DNA of 64,000 bases. It comes from Chytridium lagenaria. Its lineage: Eukaryota > Chytridiomycota > Chytridiomycetes > Chytridiales > Chytridiaceae. The stretch spans positions 87,482 through 151,481 of the forward strand of contig JAHLKC010000097.1 of the NCBI GenBank assembly GCA_025449115.1, in the 5' to 3' direction. Positions 46,169 through 58,919 of this stretch are shown piece after piece. The notes below the pieces were generated by a model that saw only the letters and a list, made by a program, of their open reading frames with translations, did not search any database and was not told where the DNA came from. The position numbers and the translations under genes were made by a program. The stretch's first letter is position 1; each line of letters opens with the position of its first letter.

Positions 46169-48596
46169 GACGATGAATTGAAGGATAGTTGATATGGGAA
46201 GAAGATCGGAAAGGAACTAGGGACATTTGCTTTAAGAGCTTGAGGGGTGGCGAGGTATTATGTTGTGGCGTGAGAAGTGACGGGGCTGCGGTCTGCATTG
46301 ATAGGAAAATACCGGAAGGTTATGGAATCCGTCGAGTTCTCACAGCAGCAAGGCCTCCATTATTACTTGTCAATGTTGTTACCATTGTTTTAAGTAAGTT
46401 GTCAAACACCACCTTCAAGAAAACTTTGGCAGATGGTAATCACATGAATTGTTTAATACGGAAATCTGTACTTTGAATTTAGTGGGGTGCTACCCGTATC
46501 CAAAATGCCGGAGGGATATCTACGTTGAAAGTAATAATCACTTCTTTTACTTCATGGACACGGCATCAAATGGCCTTCACCTTTTTTAAAAGTTCACCTT
46601 TTTTTTTTATTTCTGTGTTATGGTTTTCAATATGTTCTCTTAGCGACGAAAACAAAACACGGTTTTTGGGGGTGTCTATGGATACTGAGACGTGGATTTG
46701 GGATCAAGCGGGGATGTGGAAGGTGATCCAGAGAGGTGTAAGGGTTTTCACTTTCTGTTGCGATTTTTTGAGGGTGGAAGTGTTGAGTGCGGATCCCGAT
46801 ACTCACCCATGTGCATTGTAGGTGCAAAGTCAACTTTCGCACGCTATTGGCATTATGACACGTCGTGCTTTGCTATATTGTTCGTTTTATATCTTCACAT
46901 TCCCAAAAATCCGTAGTGGTAAGAACAAGGTTTTGTCGCGATTGGAGACAGTATAACATATAACATGCCATGTTTATTGCTTAAGAAGAATACTCAATTA
47001 AAGTAAAGGTGTATTTACAAGATGGTTTCCAAAGAACAAAATTCAACATAATGTTGTCTTTGATCAAAGAACTTTGCATGATTGGCAATTGCTTGAGCTC
47101 TCAAGGTCTTCGTTTTTGACGTCTCGGGTTCATAGAGGTCCATCCCGTAGGTGATTACTTGACCCTTATTGACCTCCGCAGGAATGATTGATCAGTAGGT
47201 ATACACAGACTCGCGTTTATTTTGCATATCCCGCAGGTTGACTTGGACGTTGGCCTTTTGTATGCGTATTCTTCTGGCGACTTTGTTCGTCCGGTTTTGT
47301 TATATAACCTTTCCCTAGATTAGACAAATTGTGTCTTTAACAATGATCAGTTCCTTATTTGTTTATTGTTTTCCCCCCACCAGAAGTAACTTTTGTGTCA
47401 ACAAAGTGAATATTCGGTTTTCGCTATAAATCCCTCTTCACAAAAGTTAATCAGCGCGGTTGACCATGAGACATCCTTTTATCCAGAAATGTTCTGCTGC
47501 CTTTGCTACGGTGAAAGGTAACACGCATACTTTCAAATACTTTCCTGAACCTCCCCTCAATCTGATGGTGTTGTTCATGTGCAGCGGTAAAAGGGAACTC
47601 CTAAGTTGCTGACGTCTGGTTTTCGCTAGTCTGTCAGGAGATTTAGATGGCTCGAGTGCGGTTAGTAGGGTGCATCCAAAAGTACTCTGATGTGTTTGCG
47701 GCAATGAGCCGCACGCGGACGTCCAAGTACTCCTTCATGTACGGCGGTTAACAGAGAACGGGATTCATTTGGTGATGTCGGGTTTTCGTAATTATTAATT
47801 TGGTTGTGCATATATATATTTAACACTTTGTTAATAAACATGATAGAGCAAAAGATGTAAATAACTTATCGGAATCTCATATTTAACATGGGTTTCCGAT
47901 GAGTGCCGTTTTCATTCTTTTTTTTCTTTTTTTTCTTTTTGCATAAAGTTGAATGAATGAGAGTGACGCAAGTGTCTTCCATTTTCATTTTCATTTTTCA
48001 TTTTAATTCATCACCCAATAAGGAAGGTTACAAGACATTTTGCTGATTAGCAGCCTTGTGCAACTGTAATTGTCTATATTAGGTAAATACTGCTGAATAT
48101 TACTATTAATTATAAATTGGAAAAAGAGAAGCTTTTTCTTCAACTGATTGCCGAATGCCGATCGGTTTCTTTTTTTATTAATATTTATTATTATTATTTA
48201 TTAATATATTTATTTTAATTTTAAGATTAATCATCAATTTAATAATTAATTTAAATAATTTAATGCATTTCCTCTGCCTTGTTTTTCGTCTTTTTTACCA
48301 CACGCGCTTGGGTGTCCTTGCACGCACTACCCAAAACTAAAAGTGGATCTACTTTAAAAAATAGGTGAATTTAAACAAGGTTCTGCTACTTTTTTATTTG
48401 TAGTGTCCATCAGATTCGAGATTGACTACACAAGGTGAGCGACAGCGTACAGTGTTGTGTGTGTGTGTGTGTGTGTGTTTAGTCATTACCTGTTCCTTTT
48501 CTCATTCACTTACTCACATCTGCTCATTACTGAATAGGAGTCTCGCTCATACACCAAAACCTCATAAGACACTACATCAAAGTAGAACCATCCACA
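46169..48596. other. Intergenic, no supported gene
   Basis: About 2.4 kb. A very AT-rich block lies at 48170-48265 and a GT microsatellite at 48455-48478. The 85-codon minus-strand frame at 47447-47704 may be a transposon fragment but cannot be assigned. Confidence 0.4.
48455..48478. repeat. GT microsatellite
   Basis: About 12 uninterrupted GT dinucleotides, some 120 bp upstream of the nuclease gene start. Confidence 0.9.
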
Positions 48597-51500
48597 ATGA
48601 TCGTCTCGCTCGCTCTGGCTTTCTTGGCCTCAGTGTCGATCGTCCAGTGCACAAGACATCCTCATCGCTGCCCGTGTGGGTGATGGAGCCACTCCCCTTG
48701 CTGGTACAGCAGCTCCTCTCTTCCTCGACTACTACAAGGCTGTTGACGGCTCCCTTGTTAGCACTGCCGCCACTGGAGTCTTCGTCTCGGGTACCGCCAC
48801 CTCCGAAGGTTATCTCTCCAAATCCGCTGATGGTCGATATGTCGTCTTTGGGGCTATTCAAGCTGGCGCCAAGGGTGAAGCCACTGCCAGCAAACCTCGT
48901 GTTGCTGGTCGTGTTGACGCCAACGCGGTCGTTGATATCTCCACCGTCTTCAACAACTACCTGACGTCTTCCCTTCGCTCCGTTGCCTCTGTCGATGGAA
49001 CATACTTCTACACTGCTGGAAGCACTGACGGTGTGCGTTTGATTCCCTTTGGTGCCAACCAGGTGTCAACTGCTGTTCAGCAGACTCTCAATGCTCGGAA
49101 CGTTGCCGTCTTTGGTAGCACTCTATACGTTTCTTCAGGTTCCGCAGCCGCCCTTGGTGTCAGTGCCTACACTTCAGGATTTCCCACCAACGCTACCACC
49201 GCCGTCATGCAGATTCCTTTCCCTACTGGAGCATCCCCCTACGGCTTCCACATCTTTCAGGAACAGGGGGTTGCTTATGTTGCTGATGATTCTGGCGCCA
49301 ACGCTGGTGTGAACCGTTTCCAATTTGTTAACGGTGCTTGGACCAAGGTTGGCATCGTCTACCCTACTGCTTGCCGCGCTATCACTGGAGCTATTGATGG
49401 TGACAAGTTTGTCCTCTACGTTACCACCGCCGCCAATGCCGTCGTCGCCGTCACTGACCCTATCACCTACACCTCTGGAGCCGCCACCGTCAGAACCGTC
49501 ATTTCAGCCTCCACCAACACAGCCTTCCGTGGTATTGCCATTGCTCCCAGCGGCGGCATTGTCGTGCCTCCTTCCCCTACTGCCACTACTGTTGTTCCCC
49601 CCATCACTTCCACCGCCACTGTGATTGTGCCTACCTCCACCGACCTCGCCACCACCACCACCACCACTGGCACCACCGTCTCTCCCTTACCTACTGCCAC
49701 TGTTGTTCCTCCCCCCACTGGCTGTGCAACTACCGTCCAGCAAGTTCAGGGTGATACTTGGAGGTCAAAGTACGCGAATGCATGCAACATTGAGGTGTGT
49801 AATAAGCGTTTTCCATTCTTCTTTTCTATTAGTATTTATCAAGGGCTCATCCTTTTTGCCTTTTTCTCTTTCCTTTCCCCTTTTTTCTTTATCTCCTCAT
49901 CCTTATCCTCGTCACTCTCTTCTTTTCCTTTCTTGGTCTTTATATTTTGGTGTGACACGGACAGAAGTGACAAGGCACTCTAGTACTGTCTAACAATGAC
50001 TGACAAACCTTTCGATAACAGGGTATTATCACCAACATCCGTCGTGCCAAGGACGGGCTCTTCATCCAGGCACCCTCTGACGCAACCCTTCCACTTCCGA
50101 CGGTGTCCTCCTCTACACTGGAGCCACAACCTTTGCTTCGTCTTTGGTAGCTTCAAGGTTGGCGACAAGATCCGTGTTGGATCCGGTACCATTGTCGAGT
50201 ACAGGTTCGTCAGCGCTACCACCACCGTGGACACACCATCACCCAAATCACCAACCTGAAGGATGTTGTCTTGATTACGGCCAAGCCTGCCGCTTCGTCT
50301 ATCACGGACCTTGTTACCCCTCGTGTGATCGGAAACAATGATATGCCCAGAGAGGTTCTTGGAATGGAGATGAGTTCAACCTTGATACTCCCGCCGTCCT
50401 TATCGACTCTGTTGATGCCAAGCTTGACGTTAGGTATGTGTTCTCTTCTTTTATTCACGCTACTGGAATCTAACATTCATTTTAGGCGTGGTCTCGACTT
50501 TTGGGAGTCTCTTGAAGGTATGCTCATCAGCATCCCTGCCCCATCGCTGTCAGCCCTACTAACGGAGGCCGCTTCTACGTCGTCGGCAACTTGGGCAAGA
50601 ACGCTACCGGTATGAACTCACGTGGAGGTATCACTTTGGCCCTCAACAATGGCGTTGTTGACTCGAACCCTGAGCGTATTGAGGTTGCTGCTGGACCCGC
50701 GGGAACCAACCCTAAGGTTTTATGGGAGATACTTTTGAGAACATTGTTGGTGTTGTCGACTTTGCGTTTGGTAATTGGTGAGTTGCCGTGATTAGTTTTC
50801 TTTTTGATCCTGTTGGATGATGACTGACCGTTTTTTCTTGATAGGGTCGTTGTTCCTCTCGAGGTGCCGTGATCAAGACCACCAACCGTCCCATCCCAGT
50901 CCCTCCTACCACTCTCGTCGGTGACGACTGCAACCTTACCATTGGTAACTACAACGTCGAGAACCTTTCCGCCTCACAATCCGCCAAGATGACCAAGATG
51001 GGTGGCGAGATCAAGAAATCCTCAGGTGTCCCGACATCATTGGTCTTCAGGAGATTCAAGATAACAATGGCGCCACCACCGGTAACTCTGACGCCGCCCA
51101 GACCATCGGAAACTTGATCAATGCCGTCACCGCTGCAGGCTGTCCCGTCTACTCTTACGTTCAGATCGACCCTATTGTCGACGCCGAGGGTGGTCAACCC
51201 GGTGGTAACATTCGTGTCGTCTACCTGTACAACCCAAGCGTGTTTCCCTCGCTGCCGCTCCCAACGGTGCTGGCGGTTCCACCACCCCTCAAGAGGTCTT
51301 TGCCGACGTCAACGGAAAACCTGCATTCAAGTACAACCCTGGTCGTGTTGACCCCAACAACGAAGCTTGGGCTGCCACTCGTCGTCCTCTCGCCGCCGCT
51401 TTCGAATTCAAGGGAGAACGTATCTTTATGGTCAACGTGCACTACAAATCCAAGTCTTGCGGAAGTGACCCTTGGCAAGGTGTTCGTCAAAACCCCATCA

Positions 51501-52380
51501 ACTGTGGCGTTGAGGCTCGTCTTGCACAAGGTCTTGTGACTCGTGCTTTTGTTGACAAGATTCTCGCCATCGATCCCAAAGCTCGCATTGTGATTCAAGG
51601 TGATTTGAATGAATTCCAATTTGTTGATACCATTCGTCGACCATTCACCAACGATGGCGTGTTTGCTGAACTCCTTGATGAACTCGTCGCACCTGAAGAG
51701 AGGTATACGTATATCTGGGAGGGTCAATGTCAGGCGTTGGATCATTTTGTGGTTAGCAAGTGCATGATTTCGGGAATGAAGATTGAGCCTTTGCATCTTA
51801 ATACTTGGTTCCCTTATGATGAGAAAACTTCGGATCATGACCCTGAAGTCGCTTCGTTCAACTTTTGCAAAAATGACTGTAACAAGGCGCTGTTTCGACT
51901 GTTTCTACCGCTACTGCTACCTCTGCTCCTACCTCTACTACCACCACTGTTCCTACCACGACCGTTGTATCAACCACCTCTATCCCGACTACCACCACTG
52001 TTCCTACCACGACGGTTGTCTCTACCACCACCACCACCATCTCCACTACCACCACCACGACTGTTGTCACCACCGTTCCACCACCACCTCCACCCCTACC
52101 ACCACCACCGCAACTGCTGTCACCACCACCGTTCTACCACCACGGTTCCCACCACGACGGTCGTCTCCAGCACCACCACCACCACCCCCTTCCCCCCTCG
52201 CCAACACCCAAACCATCCCTCTGCATTCACGACAAGTGTCAAATCGGAGGTCCCTTGACTCCAGCATGTGAAGACGCCTGTGTTGGGAAAATCATTGCTG
52301 CAGACGCGTATTGCGGTGCTCAAGCTTGGGATCCGTCTTGTGTGCGTCAAGTCGTTTCTGTGTGTGGATTGAAATGTTGA
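48597..52380 (+). CDS. Large secreted endonuclease/exonuclease/phosphatase-family nuclease (ExeM/NucH-like)
   Basis: Exons are about 48597-49794, 50022-50433, 50486-50777 and 50845-52380 (about 1,140 residues). The leader is MIVSLALAFLASVSIVQC. The N-terminal half (ILIAARVGDGATPLAG, TAAPLFLDYY, GIAIAPSGG) looks like a beta-propeller-type secreted domain of bacterial flavour. A Thr/Pro linker follows, then an OB-like region (VGDKIRVGSGTIVEY) and the nuclease core. Catalytic motifs: NYNVENL, IIGLQEIQDN, FMVNVHYKSK, VIQGDLNEFQ and SDHDPE, i.e. the usual Asn, Glu, Asp/Asn and Asp-His set. A Thr-rich linker and a Cys-rich tail (CEDACVGKIIAADAYC, WDPSCV) close the protein at 52380. Several indels (for example near 48650, 50100, 51030, 51240 and 51890) break the frame. 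Likely role: extracellular DNA degradation for nutrients. Confidence 0.75.
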
Positions 52381-52959
52381 GCGATTCGTTTTTTTTCGTT
52401 TCCTCTTTTTTTTTCCTTTGGCGTTCTGGGGAAGGCCAAAGCTTTTCGTTTCTTTTTTTGGTAACGATTCCTCTTTGCGTCTGCTTTCCGTTTAGTGATA
52501 CGGGCTGATGGTTGTCGTTTTTTTTTTATTCCTTTAATGCCGTCATGCTTTTATTGTTTTTGCAGAGACCTCTTTTTTTTTGTTATGGTTGGGTAGATGA
52601 TTGTTATAAGTGTATTGCCTCATAGATAACGTGAATACATTCTTTTATAGATGGGTGGCCCATTTGGTGCGCCAATCTCAAAGTCATTTTATCGTTCCCC
52701 TATTTGTACCATTCTTTGGGTCGATCCAGCTTTCCTCTGCCGCGTTCACCAAAGGAAACAAAAGAAGTGGTAGAGAAATAAACAATGAAAGCCTGATCAG
52801 AGGTCCTGCGGCGTCCAACGAAGCCAAAAAAACCTGGGTAAGGCCTCCCCTATCCGCCCAGAAAACGAATATGCGTGATGCATTTCTGAGACTAGGGGGT
52901 AGGGGCTGCTGACATTTTTGTTTCACCATCCATTCACAAACCTCCCATCACCCAGCATC
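52381..52959. other. Intergenic, no gene seen
   Basis: About 580 bp, T-rich after the nuclease stop. It includes the promoter of the SNARE gene. Confidence 0.5.
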
Positions 52960-53973
52960 ATGGAGGATCCCTTCTACTCTGTCAAAGAGTAAGCGGACCA
53001 TCGTTCATTCTCTGAATCCGCATGCATGCATTCTAACCCACCACAGCGAAGTCGAAGTCACCCTGGGTACAGCCCTCCAAGTCTTTGACCGTCTCCGCAC
53101 CCTCCGCACAACCCCAACAGGCTGGGGCTCCGACTCCAACCTCATCACCTCCGACTCTGAAGACACAAAATGGCTCACCGACGAACTCGAAGAAACCATC
53201 ATCTCATTAGAAGAAGACCTTCAAGATCTCTCTGAAACCATCCGCGTGGTTGAATCCAACCGTTTTCAAATCCGTCTGGACGCAAAGGAAATTGCAGCAC
53301 GAAAGACCTTTGTGGCGACAGCTCGCAGAAAAGTGAATGAGATGAAATCAGCCTTTGAAGCATCCGAAACCGATATCGTCGGGGGCTTCGTCGTCGTCAA
53401 CGTTGAATGGATCCACCACTTATCCGCCATCATGGACATCACCCCCTAAATCTCAATTTCAGAACGACAGAGATGCATTGTTTGGTGGGAAGAGTCGGCT
53501 GGATGTCTTTGGACGGATGCGAGACGAGGAAGCAAGGCAATCAAATCAACGGTTTATTGAACACGAGTCTGGATTTCAGCAGCAGATTATAAGGGATCAA
53601 GATGCGCAGCTTGAAGATGTTATGGGGACTGTGGGTAACTTGAAGGAGGTTGCTATTGTGATGGGGAGGGAACTAGATGATCAAGCGAGGTGAGTTAAAC
53701 TTCTTTGTCTTTATTACAATGGTTTTCTTTATTTTAAATACCTCTTCAACATAGACTCCTCGACGACCTGGAATCCGGCGTCGATACAACGGCAGGAAAA
53801 CTCCGAATGGGTCTAAAGCGGATGAAAGAATTCATGGACGCCAACGCAGGTATTCTAAACTTCAACATTTTTAAGCATCTAACGCTGTTCACTTAGACTC
53901 AAAACAACAATGGACAATATGCATCCTCATATCAGTTCTCGTCTTTCTCCTCTTCATCCTTCTCATCATTTAA
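52960..53973 (+). CDS. Syntaxin 6/Tlg1-type t-SNARE (Qc-SNARE)
   Basis: Four exons (52960-52988, 53047-53689, 53755-53849, 53897-53973), introns of 47-65 bp, about 281 codons. The N-terminus MEDPFYSVKDEVEVTL and the segment TDELEETIISLEEDLQDL match the Syntaxin 6 N-terminal three-helix domain. A SNARE motif follows (RDQDAQLEDVMGTVGNLKEV, then GRELDDQARLLDDLE, with the central-layer Gln in DDQAR), and a C-terminal membrane anchor (ICILISVLVFLLFILLII) ends two residues from the stop. Such SNAREs act in trans-Golgi and endosome fusion. One apparent indel near 53385 (a GGGGG run) separates the two halves; in the corrected frame the linker is Ser-rich. Length and layout fit the family. Confidence 0.88.
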
Positions 53974-55116
53974 TCACCCCCACATCACACACACATCCAT
54001 CACATTTTCACACCCTTTGACTTTCAACTCACATCCATCCACACCCTTTGCCTTGCAACATCATCCCTTGATCATCCGACTGCTTCTCTTTTTTGTTTAT
54101 TGTTCTGATGTCTCTTTGGCTTTTCTCGCCCATCCCCTTAATTATATAAATGTCTATTCTTGGTCGTCAAAATCTGCCTTTTAAAACATCTCACCGCATC
54201 CTCCACTGCATCCCGTGCCATCTCCACATGGATGATGCTCGCGCTATTCTATTTCAAAATCATTTGCTGGAATGCGAATAAAAACGAGTGTGATGAGCTG
54301 TTGAATATAGAGACTTTATCACAAGGATGTATGCCTTTGTCCATCACTTGGTTGCATGTTTATGGTCATGAACGGGTCAGGAACGTTTCATCTTGAAGTG
54401 ATTGTTGTATTTTGGTGACGTTGAGAGCTGTTATTGTGAGTTTTGTTGAAGATTCTGGCGGGAGAATATTGCCTTTATTTATCTACTTATTAAAAAAAGA
54501 ATAATGTTGGGAGTGATCCACACCGTCACTCAACATGCGACCTGCAGTCAAAGGATACTGCATCTACATGTTTTTCTTTCTTGTAATCAAGAGATTGAGG
54601 CTGGCAAAGCTCTTCTGGAAGAGTAAGCGTTAGTAAAAGTCCCCAACTGACGGCTCTTGAGGCGCATTGACCATGACCAATCGGATCAATGACTTAAAGA
54701 GAAACGGCAAAGTTCAGGACGGCTGTCTACGGGAGCTTGGACGGCTGTCTACGGGAGCTTCTCTGCTAAGGAAAGCAAATGGATTACAGACCTTTGGCAG
54801 TTGACGGTGACAGTGCAACACTATTAGTTTTGATCGCGGTTATCCTCTTTTTATATCGGAAAGTTGAAAGATTTTAATGATCACGCGGTGGGCTTCTTAA
54901 CTTATCCATTACAGGATTACGCGTCTTTGGGTTTTCACGGTTTAATCATTTTGGATCATATTAAACTTGGAATAATAAGTAAATGTTGAATGTATTTGTT
55001 TTCGTTTTTGGCTTATTTTATCTAAATTTTTTTGATTTACTTTGGGGCGTTTAGTTGTGGTGTGAGAGTTTATGTTTTTTTTTGGTTTGATTTTGGTGAT
55101 ATATTTTTTGGCCTAA
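53974..55116. other. Gene-poor spacer
   Basis: About 1.1 kb without a supported gene. A 22-bp perfect tandem duplication (GGACGGCTGTCTACGGGAGC plus TT) lies at 54717-54760. Confidence 0.5.
54717..54760. repeat. 22-bp perfect tandem duplication
   Basis: Two adjacent identical copies beginning GGACGGCTGTCTACGGG, at 54717 and 54739. Confidence 0.9.
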
Positions 55117-55118
55117 TT

Positions 55119-55265
55119 AATTTTTTGGCAGAGGAACTGAAATTCAAAGTTTGCATCCTTGAGAGCCACTTGAGGCATACTATGAGAAGGGAGTGTATGG
55201 TGATTTTTTTTGCTTAAGTAATTTTTTGGCAGAGGAACTGAAACTCAAATTTAGGACACAAAAAG
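55119..55265 (+). repeat. Dispersed repeat, two adjacent copies (third copy at 57831)
   Basis: The motif TTTTTTGGCAGAGGAACTGA, followed by A-TCAAA-TTT, occurs near 55121 and 55222. A third copy at 57831-57905 also shares the downstream GAGTG.CAC and TATACTATG.GA stretch with copy 1. Confidence 0.75.
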
Positions 55266-57830
55266 TGCAACAAGAGCGCAAAAGCAAAACACCACAAAAG
55301 ACCATAACAAAGCAAAAGTCTAAACCATTATTAAATAGCAAAATAGTACCAAATAAATTCACTAATGCAAAAAAGCTATGAAAACCACGGGAAAAACAAG
55401 AAGATCAAAGCGAAGGGGCTGCGACGCAAGGACACTTTGAGCGTATGCATTTAGTTAAATGCAAGGCACCAGTAGGCCATCTTGCGACCTCTTGCTTACA
55501 CTGCTGAATACACATAGCTGTTTTGTGACATCACTAAACAATGATAACACTGCAGCTTAACATCGAAACCAAAGGACTCTTAAATAGACAAAGTCGAGGA
55601 GCTAGACTAGATAGGTCTAGACCATGGGTACAGAGGCTGAGCACCAAAACTAAGGGACTGTTTAGAAAGCTTGCTGATTATTGACGAGGGAGATCTTTTG
55701 GAATGGTTGAAGGCCTAGGAGCATGACTGTAACGGGATCTGAGGAGTGAAGGAGCGTGGGAACTTTGAATGTGATCATTTTCAAAATTAAGAATAAGGAG
55801 GTGTGACTGACGTCTAATCCTAAGCTTGTGTGGGGGAAGCGGGCAATTGTGAACGCGGGCCACTAAGAACCTGCGGCACGGTCAGCTCCCATCCTGAAGA
55901 CTGCCAACCCCCACACAAAGAAAGTTGTCGGCTGGTTGAAGGTAAGTTTGGATGTTTTATGAAGTTTGACCTCACCTGAGGGAACTGCCCGCCCCTCTTA
56001 AATTGGCCAGAGCCCCAGAATCTGGCCAATTTTTCCCATCCCATCATCCTCAAAAGAGACTGGGTCAAAGACCATACATACTCCTTTGGTGAAGACAGAA
56101 GTGAGCATTTCTTCTATGCTAAGATAATATGATTTGAAAGTAGGTTGCATCCTTTATTCTTTATAACCTTTACATTAATAAGTATATCTATTGCTTCTCT
56201 TCTAACCTTATTCAAAGGCTGCTTCTTGGAATGCATACATCAACAATAACAAGGATGAAGGAAGAAACTATGTCAGCATTAAGTCTATGCCATCATTTAT
56301 CTTCAACCCCGATAATCTTTCCATCCCAATCCTGAAAACCCCTCTGCTCTCAACCCCCCTCCCCATCTGTTTCCCCAATGACCTTAACCTAACCGCCAAT
56401 TTTATTTGGTCACTCATCCCATTTGCAAAAGGTCCTCTCTTTCACTCCAAAGTTCACTGTAACCCTTCCCACCACCATATCCACTTTTAAGGCGCACTTG
56501 TCTTATCCTTTGACTGCAAAACAATGGGTTTTTTCTGAAGTGAGGGCTAAAAATGAGTGGGATAGGGTCAGCAAACTCAGAATGACCCCAAACCCTGAAA
56601 GAACTCTAAGAAGTTTTTGTTAGATCATTGAAGATTGGGGATGTGAAGAGTGAGTGTGAGAAGGGTTTTGCTATGATTATGGAGAAAGGGGATGTTATCG
56701 TTTTATCTAGTGATTTTGCTCATACAGTTAACACTTTTCATGTTCATTCCCCTCTAACTTCAACCCCATTCCATCCTATTTTTTTCTCTGGTGTTTTAAT
56801 GCCATTTCACAGATGGTGATATCATATCTGGACCGGCTCTTTAGAAACTACTAGGGGGCAGGCCTGCGCTTCTCTGCGGGGAAATTTTGTGTGGTTTGAA
56901 CAAATTCAGATATATATATTGCATTTGCATTTACTATTAATAAATTGCCATTACGCAAAACTTCACCATACACAATATTTTTTGTACAAAAAGGTGGGAT
57001 GTAGTGCGGCAAAACCTCTCACGCAACCATTGGTTTGATCAATATTGGAGTCTCAACAATGATAGTTGGGGTGAGGATAGGAGGTTGGACATAAGGTACA
57101 TATTCTGACTATCTATGGAGTGGCTTTCTATGCGGTCGGTTACAGTCTATGGCTCATAAGGACATTTTGCCTAGTCCGATGTCATTTTTTTATATCCTAC
57201 GTCCACGAGTATATTTATCCGTCATTTTGAATCTTCCCTTCTTTTCCCTTTGGGTTTTTGTTTTTGTCACTTAAGCCACAAGATGTTCAGCGGCATTGAC
57301 ACTGCTTGCAACGGAGCTAAGAAGGGATTGGGATGCAGATATTGAGGATGAGGAATGGATGGAGGGGGCCTGGACATCTATTTTGTGTTATGCATGATGA
57401 TGTTGGGACGTTGGGAAATAGCACACTTGTCGTTCTGTCGATGGGGTTGGAACGGATAAGGATGGGGTGTGATGGAGGTGGGGTTTTAAAGAATTGGAGG
57501 ACAAGACAGATTTTAGCACCTGTTGTCGTGAATAACGTAACGGCACATAGTATAGCGCAGAGTGAGGGCGCAACTTTATTTGTGGGGAGCGCGGATGATG
57601 TGATGAGGACTTTGGGGGCACTGTATGATGTTGAGGGTGGAATATCATTTGGAAGAGTGCTGATAATGCGGTTGATATGGCAAAGAAGGCAATGAGTTGT
57701 TCAATAGGGCAGAAACCCTAAGTGTTTATATTTGTTTTATTTCATTTTTTCTATCCAAATCTACTTTTGGGTTTTTCTTATCGTAGGGGTTGGGATTTTT
57801 GTTAATTTTCTGTTTAGTTTCTACTATTTG
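55266..57830. other. Gene-poor region, no gene recognised
   Basis: About 2.6 kb. Open frames at 55820-56068 (minus) and 57333-57695 (plus) are short, lack domains and have no splice partners that I can see. A GC-richer patch at 55840-56040 (GCGGGCAATTG to ACTGCCCGCC) stands out from its AT-rich surroundings and could be a decayed element. Confidence 0.35.
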
Positions 57831-57905
57831 ATTCTTTGGCAGAGGAACTGAAAGTCAAATTTAGTACACTTGAGTGACACATGTGTTATACTATGGAGAG
57901 GTGAG
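57831..57905 (+). repeat. Third copy of the TTTGGCAGAGGAACTGAA repeat
   Basis: See the pair at 55119. The match covers about 75 bp and includes ACACTTGAGTG and GTTATACTATGG. Confidence 0.7.
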
Positions 57906-58054
57906 AAGAAATTAGATTTATCAAGAGTTTTTCATTTGCCTTGTTCAGGTTAGGGAGCATTTCTGGGCATTTTCTTAGTGTTGCTGGCAACACAAGGAAA
58001 CATGCTCTGCAAGGAACACAACAAGAAGGTAGTTTACTTAGGATCTTTATTCTC

Positions 58055-58150
58055 TATAATGTTATACGGGCATTATGCTTGGAGGGTTATGCCATTTGTT
58101 ATAGAGTCTACGATTTTAACATAAAATATATCATCTTCATTCATTAAACT
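58055..58150 (+). repeat. Dispersed repeat shared with 63515-63610
   Basis: GTTATACGGGCATTATG.TTGG, AGGGTTATGCCATTT and CGATTTTAACATAAA occur in the same order at both places, followed by ATCATCTTCAT.CATTAAACT. Confidence 0.8.
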
Positions 58151-58400
58151 TACATTCCCCCGTTTATCATATTTTTTTTTTTACTCCATCGCTATCGTTT
58201 AAAATTTAAACGTTCAAAAGGTATTTTTTTTGAGTTGGGTTGTGCTCGTAGGGTGACTGGCTTACAATTATGCTTGCAGCGTTACGGTCCTCAATTTCTT
58301 ACCAAACCGCCTTTTCACATTTTAGCAGTTCAAAAGGTAAATTTAGCCCTAAGGGTCTGGTGCCACTACTGAACTCGAGCTGTTCGGTTTTAAAAAATTT
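58150..58400 (+). repeat. LTR-like repeat, copy 1 (copy 2 at 58920-59178)
   Basis: Shared stretches include CATTCCCCCGTTT, CATCGCTAT.GTTT.AAATTT, CTGGCTTACAATTATGCTTG, ACCAAACCGCCTT and TTTTAGCAGTT. The two copies flank a Ty1/copia integrase fragment, so they may be decayed LTRs. Confidence 0.65.
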
Positions 58401-58519
58401 AGCTCTTTTGGACGGGTTGTGGTCAGAGGGTTGCTGGCAAATTTTTCAGTGCAACAATTTCTTGGCGCAACTACCGATCTTGGGTCTTGTACAACTATCA
58501 AACTCGAGCTGTTTGGTAG

Positions 58520-58740
58520 TAAAAATTAGCTACGGGGAACTTTTGTCGAATGCTTTCAATGAATATTGTGATGCGCAAAGGATTGTTATGGGCCCCCACC
58601 CCTCGAACCCCACAATTGAATGGTGTTTCAGAAAGACATCACCACACTCTCCTTAATGTTCTTTCCTCCCTCTTCTTACATCACGCAACAAATCTCTCTC
58701 AGATTGGCCCTTATTTCTTGATCATAAACGTTCAACTTTG
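58520..58740 (+). mobile_element. Ty1/copia-type retrotransposon remnant (integrase core fragment)
   Basis: One frame reads GELLSNAFNEYCDAQRIVMG, which matches the copia integrase segment around the second catalytic Asp and the following GEF(L/V)S motif. After a one-base shift a second frame reads LNGVSERHHHTLLNVLSSLF, the conserved NGV(S/A)ER..RTL block. No gag, reverse transcriptase or RNase H is visible nearby, so this is a small decayed fragment. It lies between two LTR-like repeats. Confidence 0.75.
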
Positions 58741-58919
58741 GCTCGGGTCTTGTACAACTACCGAACTTGGGCTGTTTGGAGTAAAAATTAGCTGCTTTGG
58801 CCACCAAACAACACCGGATCTTTGGAGTTGGGAGACAAGAGACATTTGCTTTGCCACCGAACAACACGGGATTGGGAGACGGGAGACACTTGCTTTCCCG
58901 CCTGCCCGCATATAAAAGG

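Noticed and set aside
47447..47760. Two loosely similar 100-bp segments around an 85-codon frame
   Set aside because: Similarity was too weak by eye to call a repeat or a transposon gene.
57333..57695. 120-codon plus-strand frame
   Set aside because: No domain or splice partner; located in repeat-rich, gene-poor DNA; may be chance or decayed transposon.
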